A DNA stretch of 64,000 nt. Origin: Mytilus californianus (Eukaryota > Mollusca > Bivalvia > Mytilida > Mytilidae). A program made the translations under genes and the position numbers. The notes beneath the pieces were generated by a model. The model searched no databases and was not told the DNA's origin. It saw nothing but the letters and a program-made list of their open reading frames with translations. Where the stretch lies: assembly GCF_021869535.1 (NCBI RefSeq), contig NW_026262734.1:74400339-74464338 (forward strand), written 5' to 3'. This document shows positions 33,607 to 45,947 of this stretch, piece by piece; within the stretch, counting starts at the first letter, position 1; each line of letters begins with the position of its first letter.

Positions 33607-34756
33607 ATTAAAAACCAATTGTTCAGAGAACAATTGAAGGTCTTTCCACCCATAAAGATCTATTTTGATATAGAACTATTAAAATTCGGTTTAAAATATC
33701 ATATCCAGCGTCAAATGATAGCTTATTGTACACTGATTCCAAAAATATATGGTTTCTATATATTTTTTTCTAAATAAGGGAGATAAATTGTTACTTCCGG
33801 TTTGAAAAATGTCACTTCCAGGTTTTTTTTATAGTTTACTTGATACTGATTCCAAAAATATATGGTTTAATATACTTTACATTAAATAAGTACAAAAAAA
33901 AAGCTACTTCCGGTTTACACATGGTCACTTCCGGTTGGCTTTTCCATGGTCAAGTGGCTTGCAACGTAATGCAAAACGTCCCATGGCTTTATCATGTATA
34001 CATATGAGGTAAAAGCAAAGGTCAATATCTAGAACGTCAAATTTACCTATGACCTTGAGCTCAATTTCAAGGTCATAAACCAAGGGCTTCAAATCAAAAG
34101 ACCATAGGTCTAAATTATATATGGTTAATGAGTTATATCACTATATGCCTAATTTTTAATATAAGAGGGGAGAAAACTCCAATTAAATGTTAGTGTACCC
34201 TTTCAACCAAAAATCATGTGTTACGACATGTCGCAACTTACAATTTAGTAAAAATATGTTGTTGATATCTTATACGGTTTTTGAAAAGAATTGAAAATAA
34301 GCCAAAATCAAAATTTAAAATATGACCTTGACCTCTGACCTTGACCTTATTTTCTTTTTTTTTGACCAAGGACCTCAAATCAAAAGATCCTAGGTCTCTA
34401 TCACTTATGGTTTACAAGATAGAAATGCATATCACTTATATCAAATGCATAAGGGGAAATAACTCTCATATGGAGTGTTCGTATGGCTTCGGTCAAAATT
34501 GGACAAATCATGCGAAGGATATAGCGAGCAATTTTATAAAATAAATGTGTCGCTTTCTTATACGGTTACGGAGGAGATGCAGTCACAAGGAAAACAGTGT
34601 TCGGGGAGATAACTCCTACAAAGAAAAGTATTCGGTTACGCAGGGTGAATTTCAAAGGCGCATACACTGTTCGATATCATATACCAAACATCTAAGCGAC
34701 ATCTTGCAAAACAAAATTTATACGCAAGAAATAAAAGTGGCGGAAGAAGAAAAAAA
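33607..34756 (+). repeat. Satellite-like unit 1 (about 1.15 kb)
   Basis: It begins ATTAAAAACCAATTG, with a hairpin CAATTGTTC-AGA-GAACAATTG (33616-33636) followed by AGGTCTTTCCACC. It then holds paired ACTTCCGGTTT blocks, several TGACCTTGACC motifs, GGGGAGATAACTC, and a final poly-A rich end that leads directly into the next unit's ATTAAAAACC. It matches 42957-44100 closely over its whole length. Confidence 0.85.
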
Positions 34757-35812
34757 AAAAATTAAAAACCAATTGTTCAGAGAACAATTGAAGGTCTTTC
34801 CACCAGTAAGGATCTATTTTGATATGAAATATTAAAATTTGGTTTTAAATGTCAATTCCAGAGTCAAATGACAGCTTATTGTACTTTTACATTAAATGAG
34901 TACAAAAAATGGCTACTTCCGGTTTACAAAAGATCATTTCCAGTTGATTTCTTCAAGGTCATATGACTTGCAACTTAATGCACAAAGTCCCATAAGTTTA
35001 TTATGTATAAATTAAAAGTTAAAGCAAAGGTCAAAATCTAGAACGTCAAATCAAACTTTGACTTTGACCCCAATTTCAAGGTCATGAAGCAAGGGTCTCA
35101 AATCAAAAGACTCTAGGCCTATACTATATATTATTAAAGAGTTATATTACTATACTACTAATATTAGATATAAAAGGGGCGTAAACTCCCATTAAATGTC
35201 AACGTACCCTTTCAACTAAAATTTATGTGTTACGACATGTCGCAACTAACAATTCTGTAAAACTATTTTGTCGATATCTTACAAGATTTCTGAAAATTGG
35301 TGATAACAAACCAAAATCAAAATTTTGAACATGACCTTTGACCTTGACCTCATTTTCATTTTTATGGACCAAGGACCTCAAATCAAAAGACCCTAGGCTT
35401 CTATCACTTATGGTTTTCCAGTTACATATACATTTCACTTATATCAAATACAAAAGGGGAAATAACTCTCATATGGAATCTCTATACGGCTTCGGTCAAA
35501 ATTAAACGAAACATCCTGAGGATATAACGAGCAATTCGGAAAAATAAATTTGTCGGTTTCTTGTACGGTTGCGAAGTTTTAGATTTAACAAGAAAAACAG
35601 TGTTCGGGGAGATAACTCTTATATGGAAAAGTATTCGGTTACGCAGTGTCAGTTTCAAAAGCGTAATAACTGTTTGATATCATATTCAAAATATCTAAGC
35701 AACATCTTGCGAAACAACAAAACAGCGAAGGAAAAAAATTAGGCGGAAGAAAAAAAAAAATAATAATCAGAACAAAAGCAATAGGTCTTTCCACGGAAAA
35801 TTGGAAAGACCT
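34757..35812 (+). repeat. Satellite-like unit 2, ending in a hairpin
   Basis: It opens with the same ATTAAAAACC and CAATTGTTCAGAGAACAATTG start, runs through the same ordered blocks with more divergence, and ends in AGGTCTTTCC-loop-GGAAAGACCT (35783-35812). The segment after about 35465 already belongs to the near-identical 2.4-kb array. Confidence 0.8.
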
Positions 35813-35910
35813 AATGAGATCTTGGACCCCGTATTAAACACAGGAGACGGAAACATGCATGCAATGATGATTTATTGATTGATTGGTTGGTTGGTTGGTT
35901 GGTTGGTTGG

Positions 35911-35944
<34 letters not shown>

Positions 35945-36606
35945 AATTAAACACGTTGGATAGGGTCACTTGACACAAGCGAAAAAGAAAAAAGGAGATC
36001 TTGGACCCCGTATTAAACACATGAGACGGAAACATGCATGCAATGATTGATTGATTGATTGATTGGTTGGTTTAAATATTGACTAATTGATTGATTGATT
36101 GGTTGGTTGGTTGGTTGATTGATTAATAAATCACGTGGGATAAGGTCTCTTGAAACAAGCGAAAAAGAAACAAATGAGATCTTGGACCCCGTATTAAACA
36201 GACAAGACGGAAACATGCATGAAATGATTGATTGGTTGGTTGATCGATCGATCGATTAAACACGTTGGATAGGGTCTCTTGGCACAAGCTAAAAAGAAAC
36301 AAATGAGACCTTCGATCCCGTATTGAACACATGAGACGAAAACATGCATGCAATGATTGATTGATTGATTGGCTGGTTGATTGATTGGTTGGTTGGTTGA
36401 TTTGTTAGTTGATTGATTGATTGATTAATTAAACACGTGAGATAGGGTCTCTTGAAACAAGCGAAACAAGCGAAAAAAGAAACAAATGAGATATTGGACC
36501 CCATATTAAACACATGAGACGGAAACATGCATGCAATGATTGATTGATTGATTGGCTGGTTGACTGATTTGTTGGTTGGTTGGTTGGTTGGTTGGTTGGT
36601 TTGTTT
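35813..36606 (+). repeat. GATT/GGTT minisatellite, unit 1
   Basis: Five subunits of about 130-180 bp. Each has GAGATCTTGGACCCCGTATT or a variant, GAGACGGAAACATGCATG, a variable (GATT)n(GGTT)n run, then AAACACGTTGGATAGGGTC and CAAGCGAAAAAGAAA. The minus strand is open for up to 116 codons of NQPTNQSINQS-like peptide, an effect of the 4-bp repeat rather than a gene. Confidence 0.9.
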
Positions 36607-37030
36607 AGTAAACACATAGAAACGAGCCACTAGGATCATGCAAAAACGGAATTTAAAGCCTAGATACTATATCTTAACACATGGGATCTAGCTTTTGAGA
36701 GATCCCTCAACAAGTAGAAAGGTCAACACACATAAAAATCTTTAAATAGTGCCAAAAAACACATAATTTGCCTCTTTGTCCATGACCTTGACCTTTGACC
36801 TTGTGACCTTGGTCAGGGTCATTGGTCGTCAATGCCATTGCAAAAGACCCTATGGGTGTAGGACCTTTTGTTTAAGAGTTTTGCCTAATAATGTCTTTTT
36901 ATAAACCATCAATGGGGGTTATGTCCCTTACACAATGGTAAAACCAATAGAGTCATAATGTAACAAAGTTGCCCCTTGAAGGAACAAACATTTTTCACTA
37001 TTTAAATTTTCTGTATCTATAACCATTCGA

Positions 37031-37396
37031 GAATTATATCTTGACTTACATCTAGAAATTGACAATGAGGGTCGGTTGAAAACAAAACTTTACGACAAAA
37101 GAGATGATTTCAGCTTCCCAATTGTGAACTTTCCATTTCTATGTAGCAACATTCCAGCAGCGCCTGCATACGGAGTATATATCTCCCAATTGATACGATA
37201 TTCCCGGGCTTGTGTTTCCTATCATGATTTCCTTGATAGAGGATTGCTGCTCACAAGGAAGCTATGAAACCAAGAGTTTCAAATGGTGAAGTTGAAGTCA
37301 TCCCTTCGTAAATTTTACGGACGCCATCACGAGTTGGTTGACCGTTATGGAATAACCGTTTCACAGATGATATCGGATATGTTCCTTATGTCGTAA
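37031..37396 (+). pseudogene. RT C-terminal fragment captured in array, copy 1
   Basis: The frame reads ELYLDLHLEIDNEGRLKTKL, YDKRDDFSFPIVNFPF, PAAPAYGVYISQLIRYSRAC, then TGA at 37265 and in the same frame KLKSSLRKFYGRHHELVDRY ending at TAA 37394. It is the post-catalytic part of a Penelope-type RT related to, but distinct from, the 4.9-7.4 kb element. A 3' tail follows to about 37707. The 5'-truncated insertion sits inside a satellite unit, and was duplicated with it. Confidence 0.85.
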
Positions 37397-38207
37397 CTAC
37401 AATACCCTTCCCTTTTCACGAATGTGACTTACCGAATTAGACTATTTACCGGATGTGTAATAACATAAGCAACACGGCGGGTGCCACATGTGGAGCAGGA
37501 TCTGCTTACCCTTCCGGAGCACCTGAGATCATTCCCAGTTTTTGGTGGGGTTCGTGTTGCTTAGTCTTTAGCTTTCTATGTTGTGTCATCTGTACTATTA
37601 TTTGTCTGTTTGTCTTTTTATTTTTGGCCATGACGTTGTCAGTTTGTTTTCGATCTATGAGTTTGACTGTCCCTCTGGTATCTTTCGTCCCTCTTTTTAT
37701 AGGGAAATCAAAGACATATAAAAATCTAAAATATGACCTTGACCTCATTTTCATTTTTATGGACTAAGGACCTCAAATCAAAAGGCCCTAGGCCTCTATC
37801 ACTTATGGTTTTCCAGTTAGTAATCCATTTTACTTATATTAAATACAATAGGGGAATTAACTCTCATATGGAATCTCTATACGGCTTCGGTCAAAATTAA
37901 ACGAAACATCCTGAGAATATAACGAGCAATTCGGAAAAATAAATTTGTCGGTTTCTTGTACGGTTGCGAAGTTTTAGATTTAACAAGAAAAACAGTGTTC
38001 GGGGAGATAACTCTTATATGGAAAAGTATTCGGTTACGCAGTGTCAGTTTCAAAAGCGTAATAACTGTTTGATATCATATTCAAAATATCTAAGCAACAT
38101 CTTGCGAAACAACAAAACAGCGAAGGAAAAAAATTAGGCGGAAGAAAAAAAAAAATAATAATCAGAACAAAAGCAATAGGTCTTTCCACGGAAAATTGGA
38201 AAGACCT

Positions 38208-38305
38208 AATGAGATCTTGGACCCCGTATTAAACACAGGAGACGGAAACATGCATGCAATGATGATTTATTGATTGATTGGTTGGTTGGTTGGTTGGTTG
38301 GTTGG

Positions 38306-38339
<34 letters not shown>

Positions 38340-39001
38340 AATTAAACACGTTGGATAGGGTCACTTGACACAAGCGAAAAAGAAAAAAGGAGATCTTGGA
38401 CCCCGTATTAAACACATGAGACGGAAACATGCATGCAATGATTGATTGATTGATTGATTGGTTGGTTTAAATATTGACTAATTGATTGATTGATTGGTTG
38501 GTTGGTTGGTTGATTGATTAATAAATCACGTGGGATAAGGTCTCTTGAAACAAGCGAAAAAGAAACAAATGAGATCTTGGACCCCGTATTAAACAGACAA
38601 GACGGAAACATGCATGAAATGATTGATTGGTTGGTTGATCGATCGATCGATTAAACACGTTGGATAGGGTCTCTTGGCACAAGCTAAAAAGAAACAAATG
38701 AGACCTTCGATCCCGTATTGAACACATGAGACGAAAACATGCATGCAATGATTGATTGATTGATTGGCTGGTTGATTGATTGGTTGGTTGGTTGATTTGT
38801 TAGTTGATTGATTGATTGATTAATTAAACACGTGAGATAGGGTCTCTTGAAACAAGCGAAACAAGCGAAAAAAGAAACAAATGAGATATTGGACCCCATA
38901 TTAAACACATGAGACGGAAACATGCATGCAATGATTGATTGATTGATTGGCTGGTTGACTGATTTGTTGGTTGGTTGGTTGGTTGGTTGGTTGGTTTGTT
39001 T
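38208..39001 (+). repeat. GATT/GGTT minisatellite, unit 2
   Basis: Second array copy of the minisatellite at 35813-36606, with the same five-subunit order. Confidence 0.9.
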
Positions 39002-39425
39002 AGTAAACACATAGAAACGAGCCACTAGGATCATGCAAAAACGGAATTTAAAGCCTAGATACTATATCTTAACACATGGGATCTAGCTTTTGAGAGATCC
39101 CTCAACAAGTAGAAAGGTCAACACACATAAAAATCTTTAAATAGTGCCAAAAAACACATAATTTGCCTCTTTGTCCATGACCTTGACCTTTGACCTTGTG
39201 ACCTTGGTCAGGGTCATTGGTCGACAATGCCATTGCAAAAGACCCTATGGGTGTAGGACCTTTTGTTTAAGAGTTTTGCCTAATAATGTCTTTTTATAAA
39301 CCATCAATGGGGGTTATGTCCCTTACACAATGGTAAAACCAATAGAGTCATAATGTAACAAAGTTGCCCCTTGAAGGAACAAACATTTTTCACTATTTAA
39401 ATTTTCTGTATCTATAACCATTCGA

Positions 39426-39791
39426 GAATTATATCTTGACTTACATCTAGAAATTGACAATGAGGGTCGGTTGAAAACAAAACTTTACGACAAAAGAGAT
39501 GATTTCAGCTTCCCAATTGTGAACTTTCCATTTCTATGTAGCAACATTCCAGCAGCGCCTGCATACGGAGTATATATCTCCCAATTGATACGATATTCCC
39601 GGGCTTGTGTTTCCTATCATGATTTCCTTGATAGAGGATTGCTGCTCACAAGGAAGCTATGAAACCAAGAGTTTCAAATGGTGAAGTTGAAGTCATCCCT
39701 TCGTAAATTTTACGGACGCCATCACGAGTTGGTTGACCGTTATGGAATAACCGTTTCACAGATGATATCGGATATGTTCCTTATGTCGTAA
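39426..39791 (+). pseudogene. RT C-terminal fragment captured in array, copy 2
   Basis: Same fragment and the same TGA lesion as at 37031-37396, placing the lesion before the array amplification. Confidence 0.85.
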
Positions 39792-40602
39792 CTACAATAC
39801 CCTTCCCTTTTCACGAATGTGACTTACCGAATTAGACTATTTACCGGATGTGTAATAACATAAGCAACACGGCGGGTGCCACATGTGGAGCAGGATCTGC
39901 TTACCCTTCCGGAGCACCTGAGATCATTCCCAGTTTTTGGTGGGGTTCGTGTTGCTTAGTCTTTAGTTTTCTATGTTGTGTCATCTGTACTATTATTTGT
40001 CTGTTTGTCTTTTTATTTTTGGCCATGACGTTGTCAGTTTGTTTTCGATCTATGAGTTTGACTGTCCCTCTGGTATCTTTCGTCCCTCTTTTTATAGGGA
40101 AATCAAAGACATATAAAAATCTAAAATATGACCTTGACCTCATTTTCATTTTTATGGACTAAGGACCTCAAATCAAAAGGCCCTAGGCCTCTATCACTTA
40201 TGGTTTTCCAGTTAGTAATCCATTTTACTTATATTAAATACAATAGGGGAATTAACTCTCATATGGAATCTCTATACGGCTTCGGTCAAAATTAAACGAA
40301 ACATCCTGAGAATATAACGAGCAATTCGGAAAAATAAATTTGTCGGTTTCTTGTACGGTTGCGAAGTTTTAGATTTAACAAGAAAAACAGTGTTCGGGGA
40401 GATAACTCTTATATGGAAAAGTATTCGGTTACGCAGTGTCAGTTTCAAAAGCGTAATAACTGTTTGATATCATATTCAAAATATCTAAGCAACATCTTGC
40501 GAAACAACAAAACAGCGAAGGAAAAAAATTAGGCGGAAGAAAAAAAAAAATAATAATCAGAACAAAAGCAATAGGTCTTTCCACGGAAAATTGGAAAGAC
40601 CT

Positions 40603-40700
40603 AATGAGATCTTGGACCCCGTATTAAACACAGGAGACGGAAACATGCATGCAATGATGATTTATTGATTGATTGGTTGGTTGGTTGGTTGGTTGGTTGG

Positions 40701-40738
<38 letters not shown>

Positions 40739-41408
40739 AATTAAACACGTTGGATAGGGTCACTTGACACAAGCGAAAAAGAAAAAAGGAGATCTTGGAC
40801 CCCGTATTAAACACATGAGACGGAAACATGCATGCAATGATTGATTGATTGATTGATTGGTTGGTTTAAATATTGACTAATTGATTGATTGATTGGTTGG
40901 TTGGTTGGTTGATTGATTAATAAATCACGTGGGATAAGGTCTCTTGAAACAAGCGAAAAAGAAACAAATGAGATCTTGGACCCCGTATTAAACAGACAAG
41001 ACGGAAACATGCATGAAATGATTGATTGGTTGGTTGATCGATCGATCGATTAAACACGTTGGATAGGGTCTCTTGGCACAAGCTAAAAAGAAACAAATGA
41101 GACCTTCGATCCCGTATTGAACACATGAGACGAAAACATGCATGCAATGATTGATTGATTGATTGGCTGGTTGATTGATTGGTTGGTTGGTTGATTTGTT
41201 AGTTGATTGATTGATTGATTAATTAAACACGTGAGATAGGGTCTCTTGAAACAAGCGAAACAAGCGAAAAAAGAAACAAATGAGATATTGGACCCCATAT
41301 TAAACACATGAGACGGAAACATGCATGCAATGATTGATTGATTGATTGGCTGGTTGACTGATTTGTTGGTTGGTTGGTTGGTTGGTTGGTTGGTTGGTTG
41401 GTTTGTTT
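40603..41408 (+). repeat. GATT/GGTT minisatellite, unit 3
   Basis: Third array copy; the last GGTT run is two repeats longer than in units 1 and 2. Confidence 0.9.
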
Positions 41409-41832
41409 AGTAAACACATAGAAACGAGCCACTAGGATCATGCAAAAACGGAATTTAAAGCCTAGATACTATATCTTAACACATGGGATCTAGCTTTTGA
41501 GAGATCCCTCAACAAGTAGAAAGGTCAACACACATAAAAATCTTTAAATAGTGCCAAAAAACACATAATTTGCCTCTTTGTCCATGACCTTGACCTTTGA
41601 CCTTGTGACCTTGGTCAGGGTCATTGGTCGACAATGCCATTGCAAAAGACCCTATGGGTGTAGGACCTTTTGTTTAAGAGTTTTGCCTAATAATGTCTTT
41701 TTATAAACCATCAATGGGGGTTATGTCCCTTACACAATGGTAAAACCAATAGAGTCATAATGTAACAAAGTTGCCCCTTGAAGGAACAAACATTTTTCAC
41801 TATTTAAATTTTCTGTATCTATAACCATTCGA

Positions 41833-42198
41833 GAATTATATCTTGACTTACATCTAGAAATTGACAATGAGGGTCGGTTGAAAACAAAACTTTACGACAA
41901 AAGAGATGATTTCAGCTTCCCAATTGTGAACTTTCCATTTCTATGTAGCAACATTCCAGCAGCGCCTGCATACGGAGTATATATCTCCCAATTGATACGA
42001 TATTCCCGGGCTTGTGTTTCCTATCATGATTTCCTTGATAGAGGATTGCTGCTCACAAGGAAGCTATGAAACCAAGAGTTTCAAATGGTGAAGTTGAAGT
42101 CATCCCTTCGTAAATTTTACGGACGCCATCACGAGTTGGTTGACCGTTATGGAATAACCGTTTCACAGATGATATCGGATATGTTCCTTATGTCGTAA
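41833..42198 (+). pseudogene. RT C-terminal fragment captured in array, copy 3
   Basis: Third copy of the fragment, with the same premature TGA and the same ends. Confidence 0.85.
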
Positions 42199-42697
42199 CT
42201 ACAATACCCTTCCCTTTTCACGAATGTGACTTACCGAATTAGACTATTTACCGGATGTGTAATAACATAAGCAACACGGCGGGTGCCACATGTGGAGCAG
42301 GATCTGCTTACCCTTCCGGAGCACCTGAGATCATCCCCAGTTTTTGGTGGGGTTCGTGTTGCTTAGTCTTTAGTTTTCTATGTTGTGTCATCTGTACTAT
42401 TATTTGTCTGTTTGTCTTTTTATTTTTGGCCATGACGTTGTCAGTTTGTTTTCGATCTATGAGTTTGACTGTCCCTCTGGTATCTTTCGTCCCTCTTTTT
42501 ATAGGGAAATCAAAGACATATAAAAATCTAAAATATGACCTTGACCTCATTTTCATTTTTATGGACTAAGGACCTCAAATCAAAAGGCCCTAGGCCTCTA
42601 TCACTTATGGTTTTCCAGTTAGTAATCCATTTTACTTATATTAAATACAATAGGGGAATTAACTCTCATATGGAATCTCTATACGGCTTCGGTCAAA

Positions 42698-44216
42698 ATA
42701 AAACAGAACATCCTGAGGATATAACGAGCAGTTTTGAAAAATAAATTTGTCGGTTTCTTATACGGTTACGAAGCCTTAGAAATAACAAGAAAAACAGTGA
42801 TCGGGGAGATAACTCTTATATGGGAAAGTATTCGGTTAAGCGGTGTCAGTTTCAAAAGTGTATAAACTGTTCGATATCATATTCCAAATATCTAAGCGAC
42901 ATCTTGCGAAACAAAAAACAGCGAAGGAAAAAAATTAAGCAGAAGAAATTTTTTTTATTAAAAACCAATTGTTCAGAGAACAATTGAAGGTCTTTCCACC
43001 CATGCAGATCAATTTTGATATATAACTATGAAAATTCAGTTTGAAATATCATATCCAGCGTCAAATGATAGCTTATTGTACACTGATTCCAAAAATATAT
43101 GGTTTCTATACATTTTTTTCTAAATAAGGGAGAAAAATTGATACTTCCGGTTTGGAATATGTCACTTCCGGTTTTATTTGATAGTTTACTTGATACTGAT
43201 TCCAAAAATATATTGTTCAATATACTTTTACATTAAAGAAGTACAAAAAATAGCTACTTCCGGTTTACACAAGGTCACTTCCGGTTGGCTTTTCCATGGT
43301 CAAGTGTCTTGCAACGTAATGCAAAAAGTCCCATGGCTTTATAATGTAAACATATGAGGTAAAAGCAAAGGTCAAAATCTAGAACGTCAATTTTACCTAT
43401 GACCTTGAGCTCAATTTCAAGGTCATAAACAAAGGGCTTCAAATCAAAAGACTATAGGTCTTAATTATATATGGTTAATGACTTATATCACTATATGCCT
43501 TATTTTTAATATAAGAGGGGAGAAAACTCCAATTTAATGTTAGCGTACCCTTTCAACTAAAATTCATGTGTTACGACATGTCTCAACTTACAATTTAGTA
43601 AAAATATGTTGTCGATATCTTATACGGTTTTTGAAAAGAATTGAAAATAAGCCAAAATCAAAATTTAGAATATGACCTTGACCTCTGACCTTGACCTTAT
43701 TTTCTTTTTTTTTGGACCAAGAACCTCAAATCAAAAGATCCTAGGTCTCTATCACTTATGGTTTACAAGATAGAAATGCATATCACTTATATCACATGCA
43801 TAAGGGGAAATAACTCTCATATGGAGTGTTCATATCGCTTTGGTCAAATAGGACAAATTATGCGAAGGATATAACGAGCAATTTTATAAAATAAATTTGT
43901 AGCTTTCTTTTGCGGTTACGGAGGAGATGCAGTCACAAGGAAAACAGTGTTCGGGGAGATAACTCTTACAAAGAAAATTGTTCGGCTTACAATGGGTGAA
44001 AATAAAAAGCGCATAAACTGTATGATACTATATAAGAAATATCTTAGCGACATATTGCGAAACAAAAATTTTACGCGAGAACAAAATTTGACGGAAGAAA
44101 ATAATAATAATAATCAGAACAAATACAATAGGTCTTTCCACAGAAAAGTGGAAAGACCTAATAATAATCAGAACAAATACAATAGGTCTTTCCACTGAAA
44201 AGTGGAAAGACCTAAT
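42698..44216 (+). repeat. Diverged satellite units closing the array
   Basis: Bases 42698-42956 are a diverged satellite end (compare 35.5-35.75 kb). Bases 42957-44100 repeat unit 1 (33607-34756), including the CAATTGTTC hairpin, the ACTTCCGG blocks and the TGACCTTGACC motifs. Confidence 0.85.
44130..44213. repeat. Two tandem 12-bp-stem hairpins
   Basis: AGGTCTTTCCAC (44130-44141) pairs perfectly with GTGGAAAGACCT (44148-44159). The same hairpin recurs at 44184-44195 / 44202-44213, 54 bp further on. AGGTCTTTCCAC also stands near the start of each satellite unit, so these look like element termini. Confidence 0.85.
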
Positions 44217-44686
44217 AAAAGGATTTTAACATTTAATTTCTTTCATAAAATACATAAATATTGTTTTATTAACTTGACATTTTGAAAGATAATGCTTTGA
44301 TTTCGATTTAAAGCTAGGTTGGTCCAATGGCACTCTTTGTCTTATTCAAATAGTAATTTCTTCCTAAGCGTAAAATACGCAACATTCTAATGTTAAGTAA
44401 TCGATTTAAATAATGAAGTACTACACGTAGGGGGAAATGTCAACACACAACGATGTTTCAATTTTAGACGTTACCGGTTATATGTATGAGATTTTGAATA
44501 GGAGTCTTCAAATATTTATTTTTAATTCTTTTCGCCCATAGTTTCCTTTGTTTTGTATTACACCCATTTAAATATATCTATTCCTTTTACGTTTAAATTA
44601 ATTTCAGAGCATTTTTCTGTTTTCTGTAATCCGCACCCAGACCCTCATGTACAAGAAATTATTTTCACACAAAAATAATAATTTAC
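44217..44686. other. Non-coding stretch after the array
   Basis: No gene or recognised repeat seen. Confidence 0.4.
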
Positions 44687-44816
44687 CTGACTGGACAAGA
44701 TATTCGATTGGAGAAGGCTCGTGCGTTGGATCATCATCTATTTTACTGATTTTGCTTGGGGTAGGATTAAATAAATCTGTTCGCTTCAATTTTATCAATT
44801 TCTTTGAATCCGACAT
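44687..44816 (-). CDS. Candidate first coding exon of an unknown gene
   Basis: ATG at 44816 reads MSDSKKLIKLKRTDLFNPTP and SKISKIDDDPTHEPSPIEYL, then VQS and one base before a good donor, TCAG|GTAAAT (intron starts at 44686). Composition (charged, Pro-rich linker) is unlike the AT-driven chance frames nearby. No acceptor or later exon could be found: the downstream minus-strand DNA is 470 bp of spacer, then the satellite array. The intron would have to cross that array, or the gene is broken. I do not recognise the product. Confidence 0.35.
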
Positions 44817-45861
44817 ATTTTTATTACTTTAAACTACCGCAAGAGGGATTTCCAATTAGGGAAGGGAAATGTTCCATAAGTCTTGAATTCGCAAAGGGTA
44901 TGAATTAATAACAGCAATATGACGCCAATGCAGTGTGTATACTTTCATTTAGTCATAGAACCCCAAATCTAGATTGAGACCAACGTGCGTGTCCTCAATA
45001 TCCCAGTTCTGAAATATAGTCCCATTTATATTATTTATCTCAGGTGTACCGCCCCTTTTTTTTCTTTCTAGGGTAATATTTTACCGTAAAAACTTTTATC
45101 ATTCAAAACGACGTGTGAAACAGTAAGCACCGGTATATACGACCCCCCCCCCCCCCCCCCTGAAAATAAACGTTCGCCCCTCTGCCGGTTTCATTTAGTT
45201 TGTTCCAACTAAAACAATGAAATTCAGTAATTTTCATCCTCCGAATTATAATAGATGTTTGTTTAAATGCTGTTTTATCGTTTTTATTCAAATTATTAAT
45301 AAGATATCCTTTGTAAGATATCAAAACTTGTACTTGGAAAGAGAGTTGTCTCGTTGGCACTCATACCACATCCTCTTATTTATATTGTATATATGTGATT
45401 ACTGAGAAAACTATGAATGGGTCATGATTTTGCCATCGGAAACATATTAAGTGTCGTGATTTTTTTCAAGGTTTTAATTTATGAAATTTGGGTGTTTTCC
45501 CAGCTGCACTACTGTACCCAAAATCCTATGTTTCGATCGACCCCAACTCCCGTGATCGAGAAATAACCTTCATTAAATGAGAGTGTCTTGAAAGATTTTG
45601 AAGCAAACTATTTCAATCCTAATATTATTGAAAATTAATAGTTTTGGGCTAAACGTTGCGAATTTTTTTTTTATCATTTGCGGATTTACCTGGGACATAA
45701 ATAGATATTATCGTGCCACTTATAATCCCCCCTCCTTTTTGCCCTTCCACCCAGGAATTTACCTTCACGTACTGTTGCATCCAAATTAAACACAGAATGA
45801 AAATAAATAATTGAATTTGACCTTATAAAAAAATCTATGATTGCATCTCCAAAAGGGTTCG
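44817..45861. other. Non-coding stretch
   Basis: It contains a run of 18 C (45143-45160) and a plus-strand retroelement tail terminus (45335-45385, AGTTGTCTCGTTGGCACTCA). Nothing else recognised. Confidence 0.45.
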
Positions 45862-45947
45862 ACGACTTACAGAAAAGAGCGACGATTTACAGAAAAGAAC
45901 AGAAAAGGACCGAAAAGGACCAAAAAGAATAGAAAAGAACCGAAAAG
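45862..45947. repeat. 86-bp inverted repeat, left arm
   Basis: Purine-rich arm (ACAGAAAAGAGCGACGATTT, AGAAAAGGACCGAAAAGGAC) matching the reverse complement of 47980-48065 at 83 of 86 positions by my count. Confidence 0.88.

Larger units (their letters stand above)
35465..42697 (+). repeat. Tandem triplication of a 2.4-kb unit
   Basis: Three head-to-tail units of about 2,395-2,407 bp (35465-37860, 37861-40256, 40257-42697 approximately) are almost identical; I noticed only a few substitutions and an 8-bp expansion of GGTT in the third. Each unit has the satellite end with the AGGTCTTTCC hairpin, a GATT/GGTT minisatellite, a spacer with TGACCTTGACC motifs, an RT fragment with its 3' tail, and a return to satellite sequence. 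The two borders fall in the same satellite block (CTCATATGGAATCTCTATAC), as expected for unequal crossing-over between satellite units. Confidence 0.92.

Noticed and set aside
35816-36610. CRISPR-like array
   Set aside because: The interspersed units are a eukaryotic minisatellite of uneven length with tetranucleotide runs; no direct repeat/unique spacer pattern.
36013-36639. Minus-strand frames rich in NQPTNQSINQS (and their copies at 38.4-39.0 and 40.8-41.4 kb)
   Set aside because: They arise from the GATT/GGTT tetranucleotide repeat, which lacks stops in those frames; no start context, domain or independent support.
37453-37767. 104-codon frame repeated three times (also 39848 and 42255)
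   Set aside because: It lies in the 3' untranslated tail of the captured retroelement; the same tail at 21.1 and 25.2 kb does not keep the frame.
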